Part shown: positions 24,429 through 33,680 of the stretch, piece after piece
Layout of the letters: each line of letters begins with the position of its first letter
How positions within the stretch are numbered: the first letter of the stretch is position 1
Assembly: GCF_017873965.1 (NCBI RefSeq)
Contig: NZ_JAGGKT010000004.1
Span: forward strand, 62,001-126,000
Origin: Ammoniphilus resinae
GTDB taxonomy: Bacteria > Bacillota > Bacilli > Aneurinibacillales > RAOX-1
Direction: 5' to 3'
Length of the DNA stretch: 64,000 bases
Notes under the pieces: model-generated
What the model saw: the letters and a program-made list of their open reading frames with translations, nothing else
The model's database searches: none
Told to the model about the DNA's origin: nothing
Made by a program: the position numbers and the translations under genes

Positions 24429-26557
24429 GAGGGGTGAATGGTTTGAATAGTCTTCGAATACAGGCAAAAGAAATGAGTTTTCATGAACGGTTACAGCAAG
24501 AGTTATCCAGTTATCAAGAAAAAATGTTTAATGATGATGGGACTGTAACTACAAAGATTGTAGAGAATCCTTACTTCTTAGTTAACGATGTATGGAACTT
24601 TGAAGAGGTTGGTAACATTCTTCAATTTCAAAAACAATTTTCAAACCACAGGGGGGATCATAACAAGTTGAATTTTCGGGTGAAAAGCCCATCAATAAAA
24701 TTAGAAATCAAATATATTTGGTATCATAAATTGTTTGGAGATAAATGGACTATTAACACTGCTTTTAACAGTTATAATGATAGCCTTAATAAATTAACTA
24801 GATTTCTAAATGAAGAGTATACTGACCTCTTCTCTTTACTTGATTTAGATATTGAAAAGGTTCATCAAGAATGGATTATATGGTTGGAGGAAAATGGGTT
24901 TAAAACGAAGTCTTCTAGAAAGTATAATACTGATGGTAGGTCATATAATGTAAACTCAGCCAATGCTACTTTTTTACGTTCTATCTATTCCTATTTATAT
25001 AATATAACTGATAGTAGAGAAGAATGGGACAAAGATCGATGGGATGTTCGAATCCTCAATAAGAAATATGGGATAAAATACAATAAAAGTCATGATCAGT
25101 TCCATCTTGATTTTGGAAAGATTGACCTCTTAAATATGAGAGAAATATTAAAAAAGTATATAAAGCAGCGCCTACTAAGTAGGAATAACTTTTCATGGGG
25201 AGCAGCTAAACACTACATTCTCTATATTCCAATGTTTATTTCTTTTATTCTATCAATCGAACCAACATGGAGAGATTTAAAGGCTTTAAGACGTTCCCAT
25301 ATAGAACGATACATCGAATGGTTACATGAGTATGCACACAATAATATTAAACGTAAAGATGCACATCCTGAACTATATATTTCTACCTCGTTGAAATGTG
25401 TTAGTAAATTTTTAGAAGACATACAACGATATGACTATGATACTGCTCCCGAAACCCCTGTAAGACGGTTAATTCTTCCGGAAGATAAACCGAAAGAAAA
25501 GAAGAAATCCATTGATCAAATCGATTACATTCCTGATTACGTATTAGAGCAGTTATTTTCTCATATTAATGATCTTCATAAAGAAGTGCAACCAGTCTTA
25601 TGGGTAGCTTTTAAAACGGGTTTACGAATTTCTGATGTATTAGGTTTAACACAAAACTGCTTAGTGAAACTGAATGGTAAGTATTATATTGAGACTGATA
25701 TAGAAAAAACTTATGTTGAAGGTCATCGTATTCCTATTGATGAGCAATTAGCAGATATAGTTGCTGTTTTAATCAACAATTCTGAAAATAATAGTAACAA
25801 TGATAATAATCCTGAAAAGTATATATTTGTTCGATACCGCGGATCAAGGAAAGGGAATCCATTTGTACAAGGTTGGGTCCAAAGGACTTTAAATAAATTA
25901 TCAAAGGAAAAAAAGATTAAAGACGAAAATGGAGAACTATTTCACTTTAAGACTCATCAGTTCCGTCATACATATGCTGTCAAAATGCTAAACGGAGGAG
26001 CTGATATCTTAACGGTTCAAGAATTGTTAGCTCACGCCTCTCCTGAAATGACGATGCGATATGCGAAATTATTAGACAATACGAAACGCAAAGCATTCGA
26101 GGAAGCCATAAAACAGGGGGTTTTCAGCTTTGATCTGAATGGCGAAATCCAAGAAATTAAACCGAATGAGGATATTCCTCCTGACATTTTAGAAACACTA
26201 TGGCAAGATCACAAATTAAATGCCATCGACAATCCATATGGAACTTGCCATGCTCGAATCAATGGGAATTGTCCTCATGCGGAAGAACCGCCATGCCTTA
26301 CGTGTAACGGAGGAAGCCCATGTAAGGACTTAGCCATTGGTTTTTCTGAGTTGGACACCCAAAAGTATGAACTCTTAGTGAGAACTACAACAAGAACCAT
26401 TGAATCCTTAGAACAGCGTGGTCGAGTAGATATCGCTGAGAAGAATAAAAAGAATTTAGAGCGATATGAACATATTCTAACCACGATCCGTGAAGGGAAC
26501 ATCATTTTTGGTCGTCTGGATCGTTTAAAGCGAAAGCAGGGTGTCTTACATGGGTAA
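24425..26557 (+). CDS. tnpB: Tn554-type transposase B (tyrosine recombinase)
   Basis: 710 residues, somewhat longer than Tn554 TnpB. A long N-terminal domain leads to a tyrosine recombinase core: KTGLRISDVLGL, HQFRHTYAVKM, LLAHASPEMTM and RYAKL tyrosine. A Cys-rich C-terminal region (CHARINGNCPHAEEPPCLTC...CKDL) is a typical TnpB zinc-binding tail. ATG 24425 overlaps the tnpA stop; TTG 24443 after GAGGGG is an alternative. The catalytic set looks intact. Confidence 0.92.
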   Translation: MRGVNGLNSLRIQAKEMSFHERLQQELSSYQEKMFNDDGTVTTKIVENPYFLVNDVWNFEEVGNILQFQKQFSNHRGDHNKLNFRVKSPSIKLEIKYIWYHKLFGDKWTINTAFNSYNDSLNKLTRFLNEEYTDLFSLLDLDIEKVHQEWIIWLEENGFKTKSSRKYNTDGRSYNVNSANATFLRSIYSYLYNITDSREEWDKDRWDVRILNKKYGIKYNKSHDQFHLDFGKIDLLNMREILKKYIKQRLLSRNNFSWGAAKHYILYIPMFISFILSIEPTWRDLKALRRSHIERYIEWLHEYAHNNIKRKDAHPELYISTSLKCVSKFLEDIQRYDYDTAPETPVRRLILPEDKPKEKKKSIDQIDYIPDYVLEQLFSHINDLHKEVQPVLWVAFKTGLRISDVLGLTQNCLVKLNGKYYIETDIEKTYVEGHRIPIDEQLADIVAVLINNSENNSNNDNNPEKYIFVRYRGSRKGNPFVQGWVQRTLNKLSKEKKIKDENGELFHFKTHQFRHTYAVKMLNGGADILTVQELLAHASPEMTMRYAKLLDNTKRKAFEEAIKQGVFSFDLNGEIQEIKPNEDIPPDILETLWQDHKLNAIDNPYGTCHARINGNCPHAEEPPCLTCNGGSPCKDLAIGFSELDTQKYELLVRTTTRTIESLEQRGRVDIAEKNKKNLERYEHILTTIREGNIIFGRLDRLKRKQGVLHG

Positions 26558-26930
26558 AATGGATCGCCGGGAACAACTACGGCAACTTCATGAAGCAAGA
26601 AAAGCTACTACGAACCATAAGGTGGATGAGGCCATTAAACGACTTCTAAAGGCTCGTATGAGCATTAATTTCAACAGTGTGTCTAGTGAATCTGGGGTAA
26701 GCAAGGCAACGCTGTATAACAATGCAGAGATTCGAGAAAGAATTGATACCCTCCGTCAGCAGCAAGCACAAGTCCCTACTCCTAAACAACTTAAACGAGA
26801 GATGGATGAAAACAACAAGGATGCTGTGATTGCATCGTTAAAGCGTCGAATCAAGAAGTTGGAGGATGAAAATAAGCAATTACGTGAGCAACTAAAAGTA
26901 GCCTATGCAGATGTATATAAAAAGATATAA
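26550..26930 (+). CDS. tnpC: Tn554-type transposition protein C
   Basis: 126 residues, matching the 125 of Tn554 TnpC. It has an N-terminal helical region with an HTH-like NFNSVSSESGVSKATLYNN and a C-terminal coiled coil (IKKLEDENKQLREQLK). In Tn554 TnpC is accessory and influences efficiency and orientation. ATG 26550 overlaps tnpB by eight bases; the longer start at 26541 is less likely. Confidence 0.9.
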   Translation: MGKMDRREQLRQLHEARKATTNHKVDEAIKRLLKARMSINFNSVSSESGVSKATLYNNAEIRERIDTLRQQQAQVPTPKQLKREMDENNKDAVIASLKRRIKKLEDENKQLREQLKVAYADVYKKI

Positions 26931-26960
26931 TCTTGAAAAGAGTCCTCTGGAGGGATCGGG

Positions 26961-27356
26961 ATGTCCCTATTAGAAAAATATGATGCTTTTGAAGCTTACA
27001 TGGAATCAAGAGAAGGTTTCTATATGTTGGTTGACCAAGGCAGTGAGTTAAAGATCGATGTTATGGAGCTGGAATGGGCTAAATATTTTGACTCACTCTA
27101 TATTGAGTATTCAAGTGGTAGCTTTTGGCGGAACAGGTCGGATTTGATGCAACGAAGTCAAGCTATTACGATTCAGTATGTCGCCAATATCGAAGGTGTG
27201 GAACTGGCTGAAATCTTACAGCGTTGTGAAACAGGTTATTACATAACAGCCAAGAAGTTTTCGGGTGATTGGTACTTTCCAAAGTCCTATCTAGATGAAA
27301 TTATGGAACAGGCATTTGCACAGATTAGAGAAGCAATGAAAGGGTTAGCGGGGTAG
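26961..27356 (+). CDS. Hypothetical protein downstream of tnpC
   Basis: 131 residues with CTGGAGGGATCGGG before the ATG. It is a soluble, Trp/Tyr-rich protein with ITIQYVANIEGVELAEIL and WYFPKSYLDEI segments. The position, 30 bases after tnpC and before a terminator, makes it the last gene of the tnp operon. It may be an accessory transposition or cargo gene. No family is recognised. Confidence 0.6.
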   Translation: MSLLEKYDAFEAYMESREGFYMLVDQGSELKIDVMELEWAKYFDSLYIEYSSGSFWRNRSDLMQRSQAITIQYVANIEGVELAEILQRCETGYYITAKKFSGDWYFPKSYLDEIMEQAFAQIREAMKGLAG

Positions 27357-27415
27357 TTTGACTTTAGTTCGCTTCTCTGTTACGAACGGGCAGTTATGCG
27401 TAATAACTCTTGAGT

Positions 27416-27446
27416 AAAGTACCAAGTTTGATTGGTACTTTTTTCA
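27416..27446 (+). terminator. Terminator of the tnp operon
   Basis: AAGTACCAA/TTGGTACTT with a 6-base loop and a T6 run closes the HTH-tnpABC-hypothetical operon. Confidence 0.85.
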
Positions 27447-27515
27447 ATTTATCTAAAACGTTAAACTGTCATTAAAGGCTATATCCTGTGAAATTGTATT
27501 TAAGGAGTGGAGTTG

Positions 27516-27669
27516 ATGAGAAGACGTGAAGGTTTATCATACTTTAAATGGTTACTGTTATTATTTTTATTTTTAGTGCCATTTACATTTTTAGGTATGT
27601 ATGTAGACTTTTCTTTAAAAGGAAGAGAAGGTTTACTTGGTTACAAATACATATTTGTATGTCTTTTAA
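27516..27669 (+). pseudogene. Membrane-protein gene, 5' part (split by IS66)
   Basis: ATG 27516 after TAAGGAG encodes MRRREG then a strong membrane helix and a second helix starting at KYIFVCLL where IS66 enters (after 27669). The rest resumes at 33379 in the same frame when one copy of the 8-bp target duplication is removed, giving a 129-residue protein with about four helices. Function unknown. It is part of the transposon's own cargo. Confidence 0.8.
27662..27669 (+). repeat. IS66 target duplication, left copy
   Basis: TCTTTTAA here and at 33371-33378 directly flanks the IS66 ends. 8 bp is the usual duplication length for IS66-family elements. Confidence 0.9.
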
Positions 27670-27788
27670 GTAAGCGTCCAATAAGATAGTGTATAGAAAC
27701 TTCCCTAGAACTGTGGGACAATCCTCTAAATTAAAGTATTTAAAGTTTTTACAGTAAAGTTGAAAAACTTTAAAGGGGGTTTAGAGTT

Positions 27789-28154
27789 TTGGATACGAGG
27801 GAAATTACTAGCCAATATCGTTTTAACCAGTGGACTGAGATCGTCCGTCAATGCCGCAGCAGTGGTCAGACTGTCGATGTGTGGTGTGCCGAGAATAACA
27901 TCAAAAAAACAAGTTATTACTATTGGTTAAGAAGGATCCGTAAAGCTGCTTGCGAAGCACTTCCATCACTTAGTGGAAACAATCCCATTGTTCCGCTAAA
28001 CATTCCGGACGATACGATTAATATGGATTCTTCAGATCGAGAATCATCATCGGATATTGTGCTGCGTTTTGGGGATGTAAATCTGGAAATTCGAAACACT
28101 GCATCCGCAACGTTGATCGAAAACACCCTGAGGGCATTACAACATGTTCGGTGA
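27789..28154 (+). CDS. tnpA: IS66 TnpA (HTH accessory protein)
   Basis: 121 residues from TTG 27789 after AAAGGGGG. It has the IS66 Orf1 layout: YRFNQWTEIVRQCRSSGQTVDVWC followed by KKTSYYYWLRRIR, a helix-turn-helix. It overlaps tnpB by 11 bases, usual for the family. Intact. Confidence 0.9.
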   Translation: MDTREITSQYRFNQWTEIVRQCRSSGQTVDVWCAENNIKKTSYYYWLRRIRKAACEALPSLSGNNPIVPLNIPDDTINMDSSDRESSSDIVLRFGDVNLEIRNTASATLIENTLRALQHVR

Positions 28155-28500
28155 TATTTCGAAAACAGAAAAAATCTATATCGCCTGTGGTTATACTGAC
28201 ATGCGCAAGTCCATTGATGGACTTGTAGCCATAGTCCAGCAGAACTTTCAGTTGAACCCTTTCCAAAATAGTCTGTTTCTCTTTTGTGGTCGACGGCGCG
28301 ATCGGATGAAAGCACTTTGTTGGGAAGGAGATGGGTTTGTTCTTCTTTATAAGCGATTGGAAAATGGAAAATTTCAATGGCCCATGAATGCTGAAGCCGT
28401 TCGCTCCATTACATATCAAGAATTTAGGTGGCTCTTAGAAGGTCTCTCCATCGATCAACCAAAGGCTGTCAAAAAGGTCAATATTACCGCCTGTATTTAA
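28144..28500 (+). CDS. tnpB: IS66 TnpB (Orf2 protein)
   Basis: 118 residues, full length for IS66 Orf2. Family hallmarks IYIACGYTDMRKSIDGL, LFLFCGRRRDRMKAL and WEGDGFVLLYKRLE are all present. It is needed for transposition, with unknown biochemistry. Intact. Confidence 0.93.
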   Translation: MFGDISKTEKIYIACGYTDMRKSIDGLVAIVQQNFQLNPFQNSLFLFCGRRRDRMKALCWEGDGFVLLYKRLENGKFQWPMNAEAVRSITYQEFRWLLEGLSIDQPKAVKKVNITACI

Positions 28501-28595
28501 TAGCAAAAAGCCCCTTAAACCCGCATAAATACTGGGCTTTTCAACATTTTTATGCTATACTAAATCATAGTATAAAACGAAAAGGAACGGTATGT

Positions 28596-29324
28596 ATGGG
28601 CGCTGCAGATCAGGTAAAAGCACTTGAAAAACGCATAGGTGAACTGGAGTTGGAAAACAAACGGCTCCATGAATCGGTTGAGTATCTGACGCGCAAGCTC
28701 TTCGGTAGAAGTACCGAGAAGACATCGTCCCTTTCTTTGGGGCAGATGTCTCTTTTTGATGAAGCAGAAACGGAAGCGGACCCCAAGGCGCCAGAGCCTG
28801 ACCTCAAGGAGGTACAAAGTTACCGTCGAAAGAAATTTAAAGGTCAACGGATGGAACTCTTGAAGGACATCCCTCACGACAAACGCCTTTGCACGCTTGA
28901 TGAACAAGACTGCTTTTGCGAAGCATGCAACACGACTCTTGTATCGGTAGGGGAAGAATTCGTCCGAACCGAAATCGAGTTCATTCCTGCCAGAGTAAGA
29001 GCCATCGATTATTACCGCAGAACCTATGAGTGCCGCACCTGTCGGAAGAATGGGAAACCCTATATGGAGAAATCACCCATGCCTGATCCGGTGATTCAGC
29101 ACTCCATGGCATCTCCTTCCACCGTGGCATGGGTCATGCATCAGAAATTCGTCAACTCCCTTCCCCTTTACCGTCAGGAAAAGGAGTGGCAGACACTGGG
29201 CGTAACCCTTAGTCGTGCGACCATGGCTAACTGGATTCTAGCCGCGTCCCGGGACTGGTTGATGCCATTGGTAAAACTCATGCACCAGAAGCTCTTGCAA
29301 GAAAACCACTTGCATGCGGATGAA
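28596..29324 (+). pseudogene. tnpC: IS66 transposase TnpC, N-terminal part (interrupted)
   Basis: ATG 28596 after AAAAGGAACGG starts the DDE transposase. Visible are the coiled-coil/leucine-zipper start, the RKLFGRSTEK motif, a Cys zinc ribbon (CEAC...CRTC) and the start of the catalytic domain. The frame runs to HADE at 29324, whose Asp is a catalytic-triad residue, and is cut by the trio insertion. A read-through frame to 29420 is not native. Confidence 0.93.
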
Positions 29325-29344
29325 TTATGTGGAGCTGTACATAA

Positions 29345-29373
29345 TTCGTCTTATGCAGAGTCAATTATTATGT
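29345..29373 (+). repeat. RIT left inverted repeat
   Basis: TTCGTCTTATGCAGAGTCA plus two variable bases and TATTATGT; complement of the right repeat with two mismatches in 29. Confidence 0.8.
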
Positions 29374-29387
29374 TTAATCGTGGGCAA

Positions 29388-29420
29388 TTATGCCGCATAG
29401 ACTTAAGATTTGCGGCATAA
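29388..29420. terminator. Hairpin after the recombinase trio
   Basis: Perfect TTATGCCGCA/TGCGGCATAA stem just past the last recombinase stop. The T-tract is weak; it may end the trio transcript or serve as an end structure. Confidence 0.5.
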
Positions 29421-29436
29421 CTACTCTACATAATTA

Positions 29437-30447
29437 TTAGATGTTTTTTCTGAGCCAATCAATCAAAGCCTCTTTTTCTCCTTCACTATATTCCTCAACG
29501 GTTTCGGTAATCAGACTGCCTGCCTGTTCAATATACTTCCTTTTCAGTTCAGGGTTGCACCTTGCGTAGATCTCTGTTGTGGTGACAGATGAATGTCCAA
29601 GGAAATCCCTGATATATATTAAGTTCACTCCGTTTTCAAGCAGATGCATAGCTTTTGAATGTCTTAATATATGAGGATGTAGTTTAGTTGGAAATAAATC
29701 CGGTCTAGCTTTACGAGCCAATTGCCCATATTTATTAAGAACATAAGACACTCCCGACCTTGACAAGGGCTTATCATATCGGTTTACAAATACTGGATGG
29801 GCCATGTCACATATGCCATTAGAGTTTAGATACGCTTTTATAATATCTGCAGCGTTGCTGCTTATAGGGATTACTCTGGCCTTGTTCCCTTTTCCGGTAA
29901 GGGTAAGCGTGTTTGGACTACTGAAGGCAATGTCACCCACCCTCAAATAAATAAGTTCCTGAACCCTACAACCAGATTCATACATTAGTGCGATCATTGC
30001 AAGTTCACGGATACCTTGCATAGAATGCTTATCAGGCATTTTGTGTAGGTATTCAATGGCGTTTACAGTTAGATATTCAACCGATTTCTGTGGGGCCTTC
30101 TTAATACGGATTTTTAAGATGCCCTGACACAGAGCACTTTCCTCCGGGTTTTTACGAATCACATAAACACAGAATGCTTTTAATGCCGCCAGACGCTGAT
30201 TTCTTGAACTTATGCTACAGTCTCTAACCTGTTCCAGCCAGTCTAGAAATCCAGTTACGTTGTCGATATTCAACGTATCCATTTTAAGTTTGCTAATCTT
30301 GCAAATACCTGATTCCTCAAGGTATTTATAAAACAGTATGAATGCATCCCGATATGACTTTATAGTGTTGATTGACAAACCTGCCTCATTATTAAGGTAC
30401 TGCGTAAAGAAGCTGGTTACATAATAAGATATTTCCTTACTACGCAT
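29437..30447 (-). CDS. RIT tyrosine recombinase, third gene
   Basis: 336 residues, ATG after CCGGAGG. An N-terminal core-binding domain (GLSINTIKSYRDAFILFYKYLE) precedes the catalytic domain with ESGCRVQELIYL, HPHILRHSKAMHLL, LGHSSVTTT and EIYARC tyrosine. All catalytic residues are visible. It starts two bases after the preceding gene's stop. In trios the three enzymes are thought to act together on the element ends. Confidence 0.9.
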   Translation of the reverse strand: MRSKEISYYVTSFFTQYLNNEAGLSINTIKSYRDAFILFYKYLEESGICKISKLKMDTLNIDNVTGFLDWLEQVRDCSISSRNQRLAALKAFCVYVIRKNPEESALCQGILKIRIKKAPQKSVEYLTVNAIEYLHKMPDKHSMQGIRELAMIALMYESGCRVQELIYLRVGDIAFSSPNTLTLTGKGNKARVIPISSNAADIIKAYLNSNGICDMAHPVFVNRYDKPLSRSGVSYVLNKYGQLARKARPDLFPTKLHPHILRHSKAMHLLENGVNLIYIRDFLGHSSVTTTEIYARCNPELKRKYIEQAGSLITETVEEYSEGEKEALIDWLRKNI

Positions 30448-30449
30448 GG

Positions 30450-31427
30450 TTACACCTCCGGAAAAATCTTTTCAGCATCTTCATGGCTGAAATTCAGAAT
30501 GTCGATGAAGTATTGTTTTGTTAGACGGAGATATTTTTCAGTCGATTCAATACCTTTGTGACCAAGGTAGGTACTAAGGATGGGAAGCGAGCAATAAGGA
30601 TCCATTCCTTTACTGATCATTTGCTCCAATGCATGGACACTAAAGGTATGCCTTAGGTCATGCACACGCGGATACCGTCCATTACTTAATCGTGATATGC
30701 CTGCTTTCTCCTCTAGCTTTATAAACTGATTCCGGATGGTTGTTGGGGAATATCTTTCATTGCGTAGCGCCGGGAAAAAGTATAGATTTTCGGCTCTTTC
30801 AACTTTTGAATCATAGTTAGATAAATACTGGCGTAGGGATTCGGATACTGGAACCAAACGAGATACATTATTTTTACCATTCATAATGACAAGGATCCCA
30901 TTTTCTAGATCGACATGTTCACATTTAAGGGCAAGAGCTTCGCTTATCCGTAATCCGCACCCAAACAGAACACGGATTATAGCAGGATATATATAAGGGG
31001 TGTTTACGAACTTATTCTTGTTAGGCCCGATAGCATCAGCTTCTCGAAGAATCCGTTTGATCTCATCTTTGGTAAAGATATACGGAACGAAGTCTTCCGT
31101 AGTTTTAACAAGTTCCTCTGGGTAAACATAAGCTGAAATGCCTCTTAAATTTAGGAAAAGAGCAAACTGTCTTATGTGAGATTGTTTTGTATGAAGGCTT
31201 CGAGCACTTTCATTGTCCCTTTTAGATGCATACGCATTAACCAGTTCTGGCTGTAGCTCCAGTACTGGAGCTGATTTCGAATTAGTGTATATAAAATTGA
31301 GCATACTGTTTACTTTTGATTGTTCGGCATAGGGAAACTTAAATCCGAGGGAATGTTTATAATCAACGTACTCCATAGCAATGCCACGGTAAGTCTCAGG
31401 AAAGTTAAAGGTGTCATACTGTTTCAT
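30450..31427 (-). CDS. RIT tyrosine recombinase, second gene
   Basis: 325 residues from ATG 31427, five bases after TTGGAGG; the upstream in-frame start at 31469 lies inside the first gene. Catalytic motifs: GCGLRISEALAL, VHDLRHTFSVHAL, LGHKGIEST, EKYLRL. It overlaps the first gene's 3' end by 14 bases, so translation is coupled. Confidence 0.9.
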   Translation of the reverse strand: MKQYDTFNFPETYRGIAMEYVDYKHSLGFKFPYAEQSKVNSMLNFIYTNSKSAPVLELQPELVNAYASKRDNESARSLHTKQSHIRQFALFLNLRGISAYVYPEELVKTTEDFVPYIFTKDEIKRILREADAIGPNKNKFVNTPYIYPAIIRVLFGCGLRISEALALKCEHVDLENGILVIMNGKNNVSRLVPVSESLRQYLSNYDSKVERAENLYFFPALRNERYSPTTIRNQFIKLEEKAGISRLSNGRYPRVHDLRHTFSVHALEQMISKGMDPYCSLPILSTYLGHKGIESTEKYLRLTKQYFIDILNFSHEDAEKIFPEV

Positions 31428-32346
31428 ACGGCACCTCCAAAGCCAATTCTCTAAGGGCATCAACATCAATGTTAAGATACATTCTGGTGGTATTGATATT
31501 CGAATGCCCCAATACCTCCTTAATCACATGCATAGGGGTGTTGTTATGGAGCATGTTGCTTGCTAGAGAATGACGCATCGCATGCGGACCATGTTTTCGT
31601 TCCGAAATGTCGATGCCTGCCTTTTTAAAGTATTTGGAAATTGTGTAGTGTATAGAAGTATTTGTTAACGGCTTTCCGCCATTTTTTATACCTATAAAGA
31701 GGTACTCGGAGTTACTTGCCGGACGTGCATTCTTTAGATAGTCAATGATTGCATATTTGATATTTTCTAGCAAAGGTAATTGATTAAAAATTTTAGTCTT
31801 GTATTGAACAAACTCAATAGTATTGCGTTCCCAATGTATGTCCGATATTTTGAGTCGGATGATATCACCAGAACGGATACCAAGTTCTGCAGCTAGTAGT
31901 ACTATGACGAAGTCTCTTATTCCATAAGAATTTCTACGGTCTATAACGGAGACGATTCGTTTGATCTCCTCGATAGAATAAAAAGAAAGGATTCGTTCCC
32001 GTTTGTTAGAGAAGATGACTGGGAAAAGCTCATTACCTGAAAACAGTGTTAGATTTCTACTGTTTAGGTAATTGAAGAAGTGGCGTAAAATGAATCTACG
32101 CCCACTAATGGTAGAATTAGATAAATCGAGAGAGGATAAATAGCCAGTAACATGACTTTGCTTGCAGTGATGAAAATCTTTCACTTTGTTGTCACCAAGA
32201 TAATTGAAAAATGAAGTAATCGTCACTCTTTTAGATGCAATAGTTAATGGTGACAGGTTTTTGAATTCTTCTAGATTCAAATATTCTTCCAAAATATTTG
32301 AATAGATTTCATACTTAAGGAGAATCCTTGAAGTTTTGTTATGCAT
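31414..32346 (-). CDS. RIT tyrosine recombinase, first gene
   Basis: 310 residues. It has an N-terminal SAM-like domain and a catalytic domain with ELGIRSGDIIRL, HAMRHSLASNML, LGHSNINTT and RMYLNI tyrosine, all intact. It is the promoter-proximal gene; about 120 bases separate its start from the right inverted repeat. Confidence 0.9.
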   Translation of the reverse strand: MHNKTSRILLKYEIYSNILEEYLNLEEFKNLSPLTIASKRVTITSFFNYLGDNKVKDFHHCKQSHVTGYLSSLDLSNSTISGRRFILRHFFNYLNSRNLTLFSGNELFPVIFSNKRERILSFYSIEEIKRIVSVIDRRNSYGIRDFVIVLLAAELGIRSGDIIRLKISDIHWERNTIEFVQYKTKIFNQLPLLENIKYAIIDYLKNARPASNSEYLFIGIKNGGKPLTNTSIHYTISKYFKKAGIDISERKHGPHAMRHSLASNMLHNNTPMHVIKEVLGHSNINTTRMYLNIDVDALRELALEVPYETV

Positions 32347-32463
32347 TTTGATGCACCCCTCTTATAAGGATAACACCAAAACATTATGTAAAGTTGTATT
32401 TCCATAAAAGGTACACTATTACCAGGAATATAGTAACACTTACATCCTGATAAGATTGTCTCT

Positions 32464-32492
32464 ACATAATATATGACTCTGCATAAGACGAA
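32464..32492 (-). repeat. RIT right inverted repeat
   Basis: ACATAATA...TGACTCTGCATAAGACGAA, complement of the left repeat, ending exactly where tnpC resumes. Confidence 0.8.
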
Positions 32493-33299
32493 ACGACCAT
32501 TCAAGTGATGAATGAAGAGGGACGGAAAAATACCACTGATTCCTACATGTGGGTTTATAGCAGCGGTCAGCATAGCAAACACCCCATCCGAATCTTTGAG
32601 TATCAGCCTGGCAGAAGCGGAAAATACCCTCAGGAATTCCTAAAAGGGTTCAAAGGATACCTTCATTCAGATGCCTACGCAGGGTACAAAAAGATTCCAG
32701 CGATCACAAGGTGTCTATGTTGGACGCATCTTCGAAGAAAATTCGTAGATGCTCTTCCGAAAGATATCCATAGTCCGGAAGCCACCCTTCCTAGCCAAGG
32801 CATTACATTCTGCAATAAACTCTTCGAAATAGAAAAGACGCTGGAGAACCTCTCGAGCGAACAGCGTAAATCGGAGCGTCTGAAACAAGAAAAACCTGTT
32901 TTAGAGGCCTTTTGGGCATGGATCGATTCTACCAAAGGTAAGATACTACCCAAATCCAAACTAAGTGAAGCTTTGAATTATGCATTGAACCATAAGGAAG
33001 AGTTTATGAATTATCTTAAGGATGGCAACTGCTCCATTTCCAACAACCTTGCAGAAAATAGCATTCGTCCTTTTACCATCGGACGCAAAAACTGGCTTTT
33101 TAGTGGAAGTCCGAAAGGAGCTTCGGCGAGTGCTGCCGTTTACAGCATCATCGAAAGTGCTAAGGTAAATGGTCTTAATCCATATAAATATCTTCATTTC
33201 ATTTTTAGTGAATTGCCAGGAGTACAGTTTGGCCAGTACCCGGAATTTCTTGAAGATTACCTTCCATGGAGCCCAGAAGTCCAAGAGGCCTGCAAATAG
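32493..33299 (+). pseudogene. tnpC: IS66 transposase TnpC, C-terminal part
   Basis: It resumes in frame with TTIQVMNEEG and carries the remaining DDE core (SYMWVYSSG, GYLHSDAYAGY with the second Asp, and NNLAENSIRPFTIGRKNWLF with the final Glu) plus the usual C-terminal tail. Both parts joined give about 511 residues, full length for IS66. The nested insertion inactivates this copy. Confidence 0.93.
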
Positions 33300-33301
33300 A
33301 G

Positions 33302-33345
33302 AAAAGAGCAAAACCTCAGTTTACTTGAGATTTTGCTCTTTTTCT
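33302..33345 (+). terminator. Terminator at the IS66 right end
   Basis: AAGAGCAAAA/TTTTGCTCTT with an inner CTCA/TGAG pair and T5 closes the tnp transcript inside the IS. Confidence 0.85.
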
Positions 33346-33370
33346 ATCCACCGACTTATTAGACGCTTAC

Positions 33371-33378
33371 TCTTTTAA
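33371..33378 (+). repeat. IS66 target duplication, right copy
   Basis: TCTTTTAA, identical to 27662-27669. Confidence 0.9.
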
Positions 33379-33614
33379 TTGTTTCATTATTCCATAGCTC
33401 ATTTAAACAAATGCTTTTTCTCAATCTCATCTCCTGTCTCAGTTCCTATACATTCAACTTATTATATTTACAAGGTACCAATTATTATTTCAAACCATTT
33501 TCATCAAATATGTTAATAGTTATTGAATCAATTCTTTGGTTAATACCCCAGTTCTTGATTATGCTGTTTAAGAGTATTTTGGAGAGTTATTTAAAGGAGA
33601 AGAAAAAAGATTAG
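33379..33614 (+). pseudogene. Membrane-protein gene, 3' part (split by IS66)
   Basis: It continues the gene begun at 27516: IVSLFHSSFKQMLF then two further hydrophobic helices (near 33430-33480 and 33510-33590) and a lysine-rich tail ending KEKKKD. An in-frame ATG at 33411 has no ribosome site. The reading frame is undamaged, pointing to a recent insertion. Confidence 0.8.
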
Positions 33615-33647
33615 TATTTACTAAACTAATAATGGATTTCTATTGTT

Positions 33648-33680
33648 AAGGAACAGTATGTATGATTTCTGTTCCTTTAT
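33648..33680 (+). terminator. Intrinsic terminator after the split membrane gene
   Basis: AAGGAACAG/CTGTTCCTT with a 12-base loop and T-rich flank. It originally ended the membrane gene's transcript. Confidence 0.7.

Larger units (their letters stand above)
29325..32492 (-). mobile_element. RIT-type element (recombinases in trio) inside IS66 tnpC
   Basis: 3,168 bp between the two tnpC parts. Three consecutive tyrosine recombinase genes overlap or nearly touch on the minus strand, the hallmark of RIT elements. Terminal inverted repeats of about 29 bp (29345-29373 and 32464-32492, core TTCGTCTTATGCAGAGTCA) are present; on the left a 20-base palindrome, TTATGTGG...TACATAA, lies between the repeat and the junction. 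Removal restores the tnpC frame exactly. Confidence 0.85.
27670..33370 (+). mobile_element. IS66-family insertion sequence carrying a nested recombinase trio
   Basis: The left end GTAAGCGTCCAATAAG and the right end (complement of CTTATTAGACGCTTAC) form the terminal inverted repeats, flanked by 8-bp duplications TCTTTTAA. It contains tnpA, tnpB and a tnpC interrupted by a 3,168-bp insert. Without the insert the IS is about 2.53 kb, normal for IS66. Orientation follows tnpABC. Confidence 0.93.

Noticed and set aside
28428-28595. Longer N-terminus for IS66 TnpC
   Set aside because: It overlaps tnpB and has no ribosome site; ATG 28596 gives the standard TnpC start.
33411-33614. Independent 67-residue membrane protein gene
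   Set aside because: No ribosome site. The frame is the exact continuation of the gene interrupted by IS66 at 27669.
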